This document shows, piece after piece, positions 47,303 to 55,177 of a stretch of DNA of 64,000 nucleotides. The stretch is taken from the NCBI RefSeq assembly GCF_000302455.1, contig NZ_AMPO01000013.1, positions 18,043-82,042 of the forward strand, given 5' to 3'. Source of the DNA: Methanobacterium formicicum DSM 3637 (GTDB taxonomy: Archaea; Methanobacteriota; Methanobacteria; Methanobacteriales; Methanobacteriaceae). The notes below the pieces were generated by a model, which was not told the origin of the DNA, did not search any database, and saw only the letters and a program-made list of their open reading frames with translations. Both the position numbers and the translations under genes were made by a program. Position 1 is the first letter of the stretch, and every line of letters begins with the position of its first letter.

Positions 47303-48307
47303 ATGAAACCTAATAAATGTTTTTATAAAAATATTGGTCTTATTTTAATAGACAAACAAAAGAAAAGGCTATTAAAGACTAAAAACGACTCAATTATCAG
47401 GTTATTCTTTGATGATAAAGGTTTTATTTCAACCTTTAGAATTGATTGTAAATTCCGTTTGAAACCTCTTAACTCGTCTTTAGAGCAAATAGGTAAAAAA
47501 TACTTGGAATTAGATGATCCCTCTTTTAAAAATTTCTTAAACTATTTGATAACGCCTGAGATGGAGATTGAGAGGATCTTCAATAACATTCGATACAAGT
47601 ATTTGGAGTGTATTTATCATTCTGGTCTTGAAAGTCCTCAAAAATTTATTAATGCGGACTATAACAATGCTTTCCAATCATTAACAGGTATCAAAGTCTA
47701 TCAGGGTAGTACTAAAAATAGAAAGCACAATGATGATTATTGGCGAGAAGCAGGGTTCCAAAAACCATCGGACATGGGCATCACATTTGATCCTGAGCGT
47801 AAGGACCTCCAGTTTATTTTAGATTATATTCGCAATTTCCACCAAGATGACTTTAACCGGATTTATAGAGAGCTAATTGCTATTAAACCAGGATTTCATG
47901 AGCTATTGTTGCACGAAGACTTTTACGACAGTATCCCTGCTGATGATAAAGCACGCTCACAAATTTTAAGACAATTACGACTTAAAAATAACCCTGATAG
48001 TGGAAATGACAAAAAAATGAGTAGATTACCCCGTGACATTAATAGCCAGAGCTACTTGACTTATGCTTCCTGTAATATAACAGAAGGTCCTTTTGTATTC
48101 CGTAAATGTATCAAAACCTCATATTATAATGAGATCCGCAAAATAAATTCAAGACATGAATTAAATAAACTAAATGAAAGTTTTAACATATTAGACTATT
48201 GTGATGGATCTATTAGATCCTTAGATGATCTAAAAAGGATATTAGATGATGCAGAAAGGTTTAAAGGATTCAATCACTTGAGGTATATTAAATGCCCGAA
48301 AAAATAG
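47303..48307 (+). CDS. Unrecognised 334-residue protein, first of an overlapping pair
   Basis: I do not recognise this protein. It is soluble, basic and AT-rich in codon use, with no signal peptide. Notable segments are FFDDKGFISTFRIDCKFRLK, NDDYWREAGFQKPSDMGITF, a helical DLQFILDYIRNFHQDDFNRI, and a C-terminal NILDYCDGSIRSLDDLKRIL. TTTATATA at 47267-47274 puts the expected transcript start within a few bases of ATG 47303, and no ribosome site is present, so the message is probably leaderless or nearly so. Its last 16 bases overlap the next gene, implying co-translation. Position just inside the left direct repeat suggests a defence or mobile-element role, which is inference only. Confidence 0.6.
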   Translation: MKPNKCFYKNIGLILIDKQKKRLLKTKNDSIIRLFFDDKGFISTFRIDCKFRLKPLNSSLEQIGKKYLELDDPSFKNFLNYLITPEMEIERIFNNIRYKYLECIYHSGLESPQKFINADYNNAFQSLTGIKVYQGSTKNRKHNDDYWREAGFQKPSDMGITFDPERKDLQFILDYIRNFHQDDFNRIYRELIAIKPGFHELLLHEDFYDSIPADDKARSQILRQLRLKNNPDSGNDKKMSRLPRDINSQSYLTYASCNITEGPFVFRKCIKTSYYNEIRKINSRHELNKLNESFNILDYCDGSIRSLDDLKRILDDAERFKGFNHLRYIKCPKK

Positions 48308-49068
48308 ATTATTTAAAAAAAATAAGGGAATTAACCCAAGAATATTTCCAAATATCCCTTGATGACATTCCAATTCCAGAAACCGAACTAGTTAATATCG
48401 AACCGGACCGAGCAGATGGTTTACTGGTAGGTTCCAAAGAAGCATTAAACTACCAATACCTCGTTCAAGGAGATATAACACCATTTTTAAATAAAGCACC
48501 AGAAGGATACTTCTTAATAGGCTTTTGGGGACACGGATTCAACAGTTACGGATTCTATTACAGCAGGGTAGAACCTAATAGCAGGATATTCTTTAGATTA
48601 CCATATGGTGGAGCTTATATGAACAATAAAAGAGAAGCCATACGAATAAAAAATTTCTTAATCAACTTTTTCGAATTCAAAAATAAATTAAAAACTGCAA
48701 CCACATTCAATGTAGTTGAATCCATGGGAGAAGGTTTTCACGAAATCAAATACAAAGATCAGACTGTTAAATTCAAAGGATCAGTATATCGTCAGAGAAA
48801 TCCTGAAAAACACTTCCAAAAAATCTTAAAATCTTTAAAAGTACCAACTAAACGCCATCAACATATTATTAAGCTTCCATCATGGGCAGGTAAAAAATAT
48901 GAAGATATGACTCCCAAGGAACAGGAAGAGTATCAAGAACATTTAAGGCGTAAGTTCACTTGGGAACCTGGCGACCTTAAAAAGGTTGGTCATGAACCAT
49001 TAACTGAAGATGAGAAAAAGTTGGTTGAATCGATTAAGAAACAAGAGGAAGATGTAAACAAAGAGTAG
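48292..49068 (+). CDS. Unrecognised 258-residue protein, possibly immunity-like
   Basis: This soluble protein overlaps the preceding gene by 16 bases. The middle part EGYFLIGFWGHGFNSYGFYY, then FFRLPYGGAYMNN and a helix IRIKNFLINFFEF, has the look of small alpha/beta immunity-type domains (SUKH/SMI1-like), but I cannot assign it. The C-terminal third is charged and helical (DMTPKEQEEYQEHLRRKFTW; LTEDEKKLVESIKKQEED). Its stop lies two bases from the stop of the minus-strand HEPN gene. The pair with the gene before it is probably functional as a unit. Confidence 0.55.
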   Translation: MPEKIDYLKKIRELTQEYFQISLDDIPIPETELVNIEPDRADGLLVGSKEALNYQYLVQGDITPFLNKAPEGYFLIGFWGHGFNSYGFYYSRVEPNSRIFFRLPYGGAYMNNKREAIRIKNFLINFFEFKNKLKTATTFNVVESMGEGFHEIKYKDQTVKFKGSVYRQRNPEKHFQKILKSLKVPTKRHQHIIKLPSWAGKKYEDMTPKEQEEYQEHLRRKFTWEPGDLKKVGHEPLTEDEKKLVESIKKQEEDVNKE

Positions 49069-49070
49069 GG

Positions 49071-50654
49071 TTAAATCTTATGATAATATGAGTATTCGAG
49101 TATTATGGAATGTATTTGATCGAGATACTGATTTATGTAGGATCCATCTTGAAATTCATAATTGTTCAAAATAAACGATTGTTTTCTTTTTTCATTATTA
49201 TAAACTGCGTTTATGAGGTGGATTATGGCGCTTTTAACAATTTTAAAAAGTCGTATTGTTCTTTTTAACATTTTTTCATAGCTTATATTATAATAGTCTT
49301 CTTTGTCGTCCCAATTATTATCATGGATTATTAATTTTTCGTGAATTAATTTGTTACGCATTATACGCAAATTGGTATAATAACCTGTTTCAAAGTTTAA
49401 ATCTAAACTTAAATCATAAAGTGCATATAAACTAGCATTGTTAGATTCAATAATGTCTAATTTTAATCTCTTTTTATTATTTTTAATCCATTTGTTCTTT
49501 TCAATAGTGTCCATCCAAAGTTTTTCTGAAGTTATGTAAATATTTTTATTAAGTGGTATGCCTAACCAAAAATATTCGTTTATAAATCTCGCTATTTTAT
49601 CTAAAATATTATATGCTTCTTTAAAAGCGCTTTTTAATAATCCGATATAAATATTAGATAAGCTATTGTCTTTGGTATTAGCAAAGGTTGTCCTTTGATT
49701 AATATTATCCAAATCTTTTGTATTGAATTGTGATTGAACTAATAATAATCTAGCGACAGCATAATCTTCTTTGATTTGGTTAATGGGTTTAGCTAATTTT
49801 AAAAAAACGCTTTCTTCGTTTTTGGGTAACCATAATCGTATGAATACTGGATCAAATATGGATGCTTCACAAATATCCTCATGAATATGGAAGTTTAAAA
49901 AAAGTTGTTTATTACTGCAGAATTCAATATAAAATCTTTCAAATAGGCTTAATTTACTTAAATCGTAGGGGTTATGTTCGATTTTTTTGGAAAGGTTTTT
50001 TTTATCCATGACTGATTCAATATATTTAATTTCTTTTTCAACACTATATTTAGCCTCTATTCCACCATTTGCTATTAAATCAGGTCGATATTTGACTGAA
50101 TTAAGCATTTGGTATGTTTCACTATAAATTGCATCCCTATAATTACCAGATATATCTGCAAATACCCTCATAGCTATTGCTTTATTTGCAATTGCCATTG
50201 AAAAATTTGGGTCTAATTTTAAGACTTCTTCGTAAGCAAATAATGCATCCATATTTCTACCTAGAGTGCTTAAGCAATTAGCATAATTTGTCCATATCCG
50301 TTTCTGTAAACCTATCGGAGCATCTTTTAAGTATTTAATAGCATCTCTAGAGTATTCTTTAACTTTTTGTAAGTTGTCATTGTTGAGTACTTTCTGCCAA
50401 CCTCTTTTTTTTGTAAATTCTAAATGATACAGGTTTCCATAGCCATTTGCAATATAATAATTTAATTTACATAATTGTTTATTGTTATAAACTTCTTTGT
50501 AAGCATCGAGTAAGTCTTCTCCGCGAGATATGCCTTTTTTAATCAATTTTGGATCATTATAATCACGACCCATATCAATAAGGTAACTTACATAATTCAA
50601 TTTAAATTCTCCTGTTATTTTTGCTTCTATTTGAATCAGAAATTCTTTATACAA
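49071..50654 (-). CDS. TPR-HEPN protein, LA2681-like
   Basis: The 527-residue protein has an N-terminal helical region with TPR-like repeats (ANGYGNLYHLEF; NCLSTLGRNMDALFAYEEVL, then KLDPNFSMAIANKAIAM, about residues 50-170). The C-terminal part has the family pattern of LA2681-type HEPN domains: ASLYALYDLSLDLNFETGYY and the catalytic RNKLIH (R433, H438; RX4H). HEPN proteins are mostly RNases in antiviral defence and toxin systems. The TPR part would sense or scaffold. TTG 50654 overlaps the end of the upstream gene by 19 bases, so the two are translationally coupled, and the upstream Fe-S/HhH protein is a likely partner. Confidence 0.75.
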   Translation of the reverse strand: MYKEFLIQIEAKITGEFKLNYVSYLIDMGRDYNDPKLIKKGISRGEDLLDAYKEVYNNKQLCKLNYYIANGYGNLYHLEFTKKRGWQKVLNNDNLQKVKEYSRDAIKYLKDAPIGLQKRIWTNYANCLSTLGRNMDALFAYEEVLKLDPNFSMAIANKAIAMRVFADISGNYRDAIYSETYQMLNSVKYRPDLIANGGIEAKYSVEKEIKYIESVMDKKNLSKKIEHNPYDLSKLSLFERFYIEFCSNKQLFLNFHIHEDICEASIFDPVFIRLWLPKNEESVFLKLAKPINQIKEDYAVARLLLVQSQFNTKDLDNINQRTTFANTKDNSLSNIYIGLLKSAFKEAYNILDKIARFINEYFWLGIPLNKNIYITSEKLWMDTIEKNKWIKNNKKRLKLDIIESNNASLYALYDLSLDLNFETGYYTNLRIMRNKLIHEKLIIHDNNWDDKEDYYNISYEKMLKRTIRLFKIVKSAIIHLINAVYNNEKRKQSFILNNYEFQDGSYINQYLDQIHSIILEYSYYHKI

Positions 50655-51511
50655 ATATCATTAACGTTACAATCTTGGCATTTTTGGGAGTCACGGCAGA
50701 AACAGTAACCACGGCAATGTAATTTACTGCAATAAACATACAACCCTTTATTAATTTCTCTAAGAGTGTAATGAAGATTTAAATCACTCAAAACTTTCAC
50801 TGCATTTGCTTGGTTTAATTCAGAACTTTTAATTATCCCTGTTTTTTCTAAAAACCTTTCATTAGCAGAATCTAGTTTATATGAGTCTTTAACAAATTTT
50901 AATTCTACAATGTCCCCCATAATATAATCAAATACATTAGGTCCGACTCCATAAAGCTCATTCCAAGGTTTTTTGTGCTTTTTGAATTCTTCCCATTCAT
51001 TAGTTGATATTTTAAAGAATTCATCATTTGATATATTTTTTATCTCCTTGTAATCAGTGTATTGTGACTGGAGATAGTCTGAAAAACTGGCGTTATAATT
51101 TACTTTAATGTAGTTGCAAGCTACAAGCATATACCATAATAATTTGAAATATGCTGCCCCTTTGCCTCCATTAAACTCTTCCACAGATTTATAGAACCCT
51201 TTTCCTTCTGTTTTATATGTCCCTTTTTTCATATCTTGGTAAAAAGGTGAGTTTAAGGAACCCGCAAGTTCACGGTTGTACTTTTTTTCAAATTTAGTGC
51301 CATCTAATATTGAACCGATTTTTTCGATTGAATATATATTGTATTTATTGAGAAAATCAACAAAGAGCCAATCGTCAAAACCCATTTGGTCATAAGCTCT
51401 ACTCAAAAAAATTTCATCCATATCTTCCCAGTGAACGTCCCATCTACTCCAAGTGGGTTTAGTTGTATCAACTGCATTTAAAATTATTTTCCGAGCATTT
51501 TCTTTATTCAA
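50636..51511 (-). CDS. Divergent HhH/Fe-S protein, endonuclease III-like
   Basis: The 291-residue protein is not an obvious family member, but two features recall the HhH-GPD DNA glycosylases. A helix-hairpin-helix loop ELYGVGPNVFDYI (G188-V-G-P191) is followed 23 residues later by an Asp (YKLDSANERF, D214), where endonuclease III has its catalytic Asp after GVGRKTANVV. The C-terminus then has C272-X5-C278-X2-C281-X5-C287, close to the endonuclease III [4Fe-4S] pattern CX6CX2CX5C, plus extra cysteines at 261, 266 and 270. It may bind or cut DNA. TTG 51511 has GGGAGGGG upstream. It is coupled to the HEPN gene. Confidence 0.6.
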   Translation of the reverse strand: MNKENARKIILNAVDTTKPTWSRWDVHWEDMDEIFLSRAYDQMGFDDWLFVDFLNKYNIYSIEKIGSILDGTKFEKKYNRELAGSLNSPFYQDMKKGTYKTEGKGFYKSVEEFNGGKGAAYFKLLWYMLVACNYIKVNYNASFSDYLQSQYTDYKEIKNISNDEFFKISTNEWEEFKKHKKPWNELYGVGPNVFDYIMGDIVELKFVKDSYKLDSANERFLEKTGIIKSSELNQANAVKVLSDLNLHYTLREINKGLYVYCSKLHCRGYCFCRDSQKCQDCNVNDICIKNF

Positions 51512-51605
51512 AAATAAACCCCTCCCCCCAAAAAAAATTATTTCAAATAATAATTCTTTTTAAATTTCATAATTTCGTTATCCTACCATATGACGAACTT
51601 CCTAA

Positions 51606-52688
51606 TTAATCTAATTTTTGAATATAAGGGCTAAACATTTCTTTGAATTCTGACATTTTATCTATGCCCCATATTATGGCATTATTTTTAATTTCTTCAT
51701 TTAATTCCATTATATTTGCTTCAAAACCTTCTTTTAATCTTATTTGGCGGGTTTTATTACCTTCGATATTACGCCAATCTAATGCCCCGATCTTTTCTTC
51801 AATTTCATCTTTCCATTTATATAATTGATCAAAATAGCCTTCACTCCTTTTATGATCCCCTAATATGTACAATTCGATTGTCAATCGGCCTTCAGTGAAA
51901 GTCCAGTTGTAATATAAACCTGCTTTGCTGGCACCAAACCATAGCCATGATTGTGGATATGGGCTTTTTACTCTGAAGTTTGGATCAAATTTTCCATATT
52001 CACGAGCTAAATCAATCCAAAATTCCTTATAAGCAAGTTGTCGGGCGGTAAATTTATTAGAACTTTTTGTTTTTTCCTCTTTTTGTATCATGAAGTCTTT
52101 AGCTTCAGGTAAAGGTATAATAATGTCAGGTTTTATTGCAATTTTATCTCCTATTTGATAAGGTTCGAGTTTAACACAGGTTATATCAACTTGATGGTCT
52201 CTTAGCCACAAAACAGATGCAATAGTTTCTTCTCGATAATCATTGGCAACCAATATGATACGTGGGTCTTCATCAAGATCTGAGAATTCACGATTAGTGA
52301 TAAACTCGGTTATTGAGACTCTTGCTTCTTCCTCAGATTCATCATGGTAAATAGCTTTTTCACTTATAATATGCTCAAATTTCAGTGTTGAACAGTAAGC
52401 AGCATAATGTATGGCTTGTAAATCTACAAATTTGTCAGCGACATCCCTTTTAAGTTCAATAACCACTAATTTGCCTTTTTTATCAATAGCCAAAATATCT
52501 AAACGGTTATCTGTCTTATCAAATTTATCATACTCTGTAGTTATAGTCAGGAGTTCTTCACCAAGTATATCTGGATATTTGGCAATCCACTCTTCCAAAT
52601 GAGTTCTTTCCCAAATATTTAATTCTGAGAATTTGGATTCTTTAATACGCTCTTCAACATCGTTATTTTTTCCTATTAATAAAATCAA
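51606..52688 (-). CDS. NucS-like PD-(D/E)XK nuclease with DUF4268-like C-terminus
   Basis: The 360-residue protein has an N-terminal nuclease domain: HLEEWIAKYPDILGEELL, then RLDILAIDKKGKLVVIELKR with D64, E78 and K80 as the D-Xn-E-X-K active site. The C-terminal half (about 215-350: LAYKEFWIDLAREYGKFDPN; YNWTFTEGRLTIELYILG) matches the DUF4268 type often fused to such nucleases. Family members are thought to act in restriction or defence. It lies in the minus-strand cluster with gaps of 55 and 94 bases to its neighbours. TTG 52688 follows GGGGG. Confidence 0.78.
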   Translation of the reverse strand: MILLIGKNNDVEERIKESKFSELNIWERTHLEEWIAKYPDILGEELLTITTEYDKFDKTDNRLDILAIDKKGKLVVIELKRDVADKFVDLQAIHYAAYCSTLKFEHIISEKAIYHDESEEEARVSITEFITNREFSDLDEDPRIILVANDYREETIASVLWLRDHQVDITCVKLEPYQIGDKIAIKPDIIIPLPEAKDFMIQKEEKTKSSNKFTARQLAYKEFWIDLAREYGKFDPNFRVKSPYPQSWLWFGASKAGLYYNWTFTEGRLTIELYILGDHKRSEGYFDQLYKWKDEIEEKIGALDWRNIEGNKTRQIRLKEGFEANIMELNEEIKNNAIIWGIDKMSEFKEMFSPYIQKLD

Positions 52689-52743
52689 ATTTGAGCCCCC
52701 TGAAACATTTTTTTAAAACTTGGCAATAATAATTTAATTAAAC

Positions 52744-53652
52744 TTAATCCGGATCTGAAATTTCAAAATCGAATTCTTGAATAGATATACCACTTTCGAT
52801 AACAAAATTAATGACAAATTCTGCTTCTTCTTTATTCGAAGATCTTTCAAGTCCTCTAGACCAATATTCACCATTAGGTCTTTTTACTACGTGGGGGGTT
52901 ATTAAATTAAATTTAAGGTATTTTCGGTAGTCTATATTGAACATAACTATTTTCAGAACTTCTCTCATTTTCTCTATCGACTCATTTAGTGTATCAGCGT
53001 ATCTACTTAAATCCCTCATTTCATGACCAAATAATCTACTACCGCTCATAAAAGTGAAATTTGGTCCTAATGAAAGCGGTGAACGACCATACTGGTCTCT
53101 TTTTCTATCCTCATAATCATCTAAAACTTGATTAAATGCAATAGTTGCTTTTAGAATACTTTCTTCATAATTCGTTTCTTGCAGTAAATTTCGAGCTTCT
53201 ATAAGATTGTTTTTAGCTTCTTTATATTGTATTAAATTAATAAGAGACACATCGGAAAAAGGAATACCAAAAATAACTTCGGTATTTTCTTCAAAAAAGT
53301 TTGTTGTTGTTGCTCTATGTGCTTCGATATCTAAATCAGATATTAAATGACCATGGTGTTTTAAAGACACTCTAGCATTTTTTAATCGTTTTATTGAACC
53401 TTTTTGGGAAATTTCAACACCATTTGGTAAATTAGAAATCAAATCCCAATATTGCATAAAATTAATGCTTCTGGTGTCTTGATTACCATCTAAATATAAA
53501 TAAGCAAAAATCAAAAATAGTTCTATAGCATCATGAAAAGTTAAAATTGAGTAAGATGACATTGGAGCTGACTTTTTCGACTGCTCTACTGCGTTTTGGT
53601 AAAGATATTTAATAAATGCCAAACGTTTCATAATTATATCATCTAATTCCAT
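52744..53652 (-). CDS. Helical protein with an RX4H motif, HEPN-like candidate
   Basis: ATG 53652 is chosen over GTG 53658 because AGGTG lies upstream. The 302-residue protein is mostly helical in its N-terminal half: YSILTFHDAIELFLIFAYLY, then RLKNARVSLKHHGH, where R-V-S-L-K-H fits RX4-6H of HEPN nucleases and sits after an acidic helix as expected. No named family is recognised. It is the second gene of the cluster, 6-12 bases after the EVE-nuclease gene, so co-expression is nearly certain. HEPN identity is inference from the motif and the context. Confidence 0.6.
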   Translation of the reverse strand: MELDDIIMKRLAFIKYLYQNAVEQSKKSAPMSSYSILTFHDAIELFLIFAYLYLDGNQDTRSINFMQYWDLISNLPNGVEISQKGSIKRLKNARVSLKHHGHLISDLDIEAHRATTTNFFEENTEVIFGIPFSDVSLINLIQYKEAKNNLIEARNLLQETNYEESILKATIAFNQVLDDYEDRKRDQYGRSPLSLGPNFTFMSGSRLFGHEMRDLSRYADTLNESIEKMREVLKIVMFNIDYRKYLKFNLITPHVVKRPNGEYWSRGLERSSNKEEAEFVINFVIESGISIQEFDFEISDPD

Positions 53653-53664
53653 TCCCACACCTAC

Positions 53665-54792
53665 TCATAGTTCTTCAATACAAGATTCTGAAATTTCGTC
53701 AAGTATTTCAGGCTTAATATATTTTATAATTGGTTTGTAATTCTCGATTTCTATTTTCAATGTTTTAAACGAGATGTAACGACAAATTTCCTTTAATGGT
53801 AATGGTAATTTTGAGAAAGTAGGCCTATTAACTTCTTGCATTACTTTTTCTCTCCTAGATTCAGGTGCCACTATATATAATGGGATATTTAAATTAGGTT
53901 GCATCGCTACCAAGTCAGACATTCTTAATAAACCAGAATAGATTGAAGTTGTGCTTTCGATTTCAAAAGCTGCTATAATTGAGTTTCCTTCAAGCCATAA
54001 AACGTCTATTAGTTCAATTGTTTTTGTAGTTGCTTCGTCAAATTGTAATGGTAAATCATTTATTATTCCAGAAATATCCGAAAATTTGTTCCCTTTATAG
54101 TCTTTGCTCCTATCATTACGCGCTACCCAAACATCGAATCCCATATCACTTCCTAATTTTAGCAGTAACCATTGGATTTCAGTATGTGGAGTTGTTTCGT
54201 TTGTTTTAACTAGAATTTCGTCTTCTTTATCATCTGGAATAGTCACTGGTGTTTCAATGTTTTTTGTTCGGAGATAGCGAGGAATCATTTCAAATTTCTT
54301 CTGATCATAAGAGATAGGATTAGGATTTTTTTGAGCATCATAGATAGCTTTAATAATTAATTTTCCATCTTCCGGGTCTAATTTTTTTGGCGAACCTCTA
54401 ACTAGTATTCCCCAAGCAGCAGGATTTTCTAATCGTTGATACATTAATAAACGTTTTTTAAGAGTGGAAAAAGGCACAGCATTTTTTGGATCCAATTTTA
54501 CAAGTGTTTTAACTTGTAATCTTGAGGGAAATGTGTCAAATTCCCATATTTTGTTCTCAGAATCTTTAAATGCTTCGGAGGTGACCTCAAGAACACCGAT
54601 AAAACGAGAAATTCCAGTTACATAACAGAGTAAATAATCACCGGGTTTGATTCTTTTAGTTGTTGTCCATCTGTTTTCCTTAAAACCAGTAACATTTCCC
54701 CCTGCTTTAAGAAATTCCTGCCAAGTAGTACCTGTAAATAGATTTAACCAATAATTTTTGCTCGTCCCCATTCCTCCTTCGTATAATAACAA
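53665..54792 (-). CDS. EVE-domain fused to a PD-(D/E)XK-like nuclease
   Basis: The N-terminal ~150 residues resemble an EVE/PUA-like domain: NYWLNLFTGTTWQEFLKAGG, then RIKPGDYLLCYVTGISRFIG and VLEV. EVE domains read modified bases such as methylated cytosine or adenine. The C-terminal part (about 200-330) looks like a restriction-type nuclease: HTEIQWLLLKLGSDMGFDVW, then ELIDVLWLEGNSIIAAFEIE with D263, E277 and E279. The combination predicts a modification-dependent (type IV-like) restriction enzyme. It is the first gene of the minus-strand cluster. The start is TTG 54792 or ATG 54771; AAGGAGG lies just before the latter, unusually close. Confidence 0.75.
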   Translation of the reverse strand: MLLYEGGMGTSKNYWLNLFTGTTWQEFLKAGGNVTGFKENRWTTTKRIKPGDYLLCYVTGISRFIGVLEVTSEAFKDSENKIWEFDTFPSRLQVKTLVKLDPKNAVPFSTLKKRLLMYQRLENPAAWGILVRGSPKKLDPEDGKLIIKAIYDAQKNPNPISYDQKKFEMIPRYLRTKNIETPVTIPDDKEDEILVKTNETTPHTEIQWLLLKLGSDMGFDVWVARNDRSKDYKGNKFSDISGIINDLPLQFDEATTKTIELIDVLWLEGNSIIAAFEIESTTSIYSGLLRMSDLVAMQPNLNIPLYIVAPESRREKVMQEVNRPTFSKLPLPLKEICRYISFKTLKIEIENYKPIIKYIKPEILDEISESCIEEL

Positions 54793-54949
54793 TCATTATT
54801 CTTTTCTTATACCCTATATTTTTTTGGTTATAACTTTCAAATATTTCCTCAAGAATCTTAGCTGGAGAAAAATAGCTCTTAATCGGTTTTCCGTTGTACA
54901 ATATATTTCCGACCTTCCAATTATTGGCCTCTAATATTAGTCCGGATTG

Positions 54950-55045
54950 GCAACATCAAGAAATTATGGGTCAAACCCTCTGAAAGATTGAAAGTTGCAG
55001 AAGAAATAAAACAAAAGGTTTGAGGGTGATTTTTGTCTTATTTAG
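54950..55045 (+). pseudogene. Possible integrase 3'-end scar 8 (weak)
   Basis: Only a faint match remains: aaattatgggtcaaaccctc may reflect the GHK region, and aaaggtttgagggtgatttt matches the shared gene end (aaaggtgaggtttgagggtt in scar 7) with its T run. It lies between the EVE gene and the zinc-finger/transglutaminase gene, where a scar would be expected from the pattern. The rest of 54793-55177 is AT-rich and holds the divergent promoters. Confidence 0.4.
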
Positions 55046-55177
55046 AAAATTAGTATTAATAAATGGGAAGGTCAAATATTATTAGATTATAATGTTTTAC
55101 CCTGAATAATTAAAGTGAAATATTCAATAGAACAAAATATTTTATATTAATTGTTTAATACAATAATTGGTGACTTG

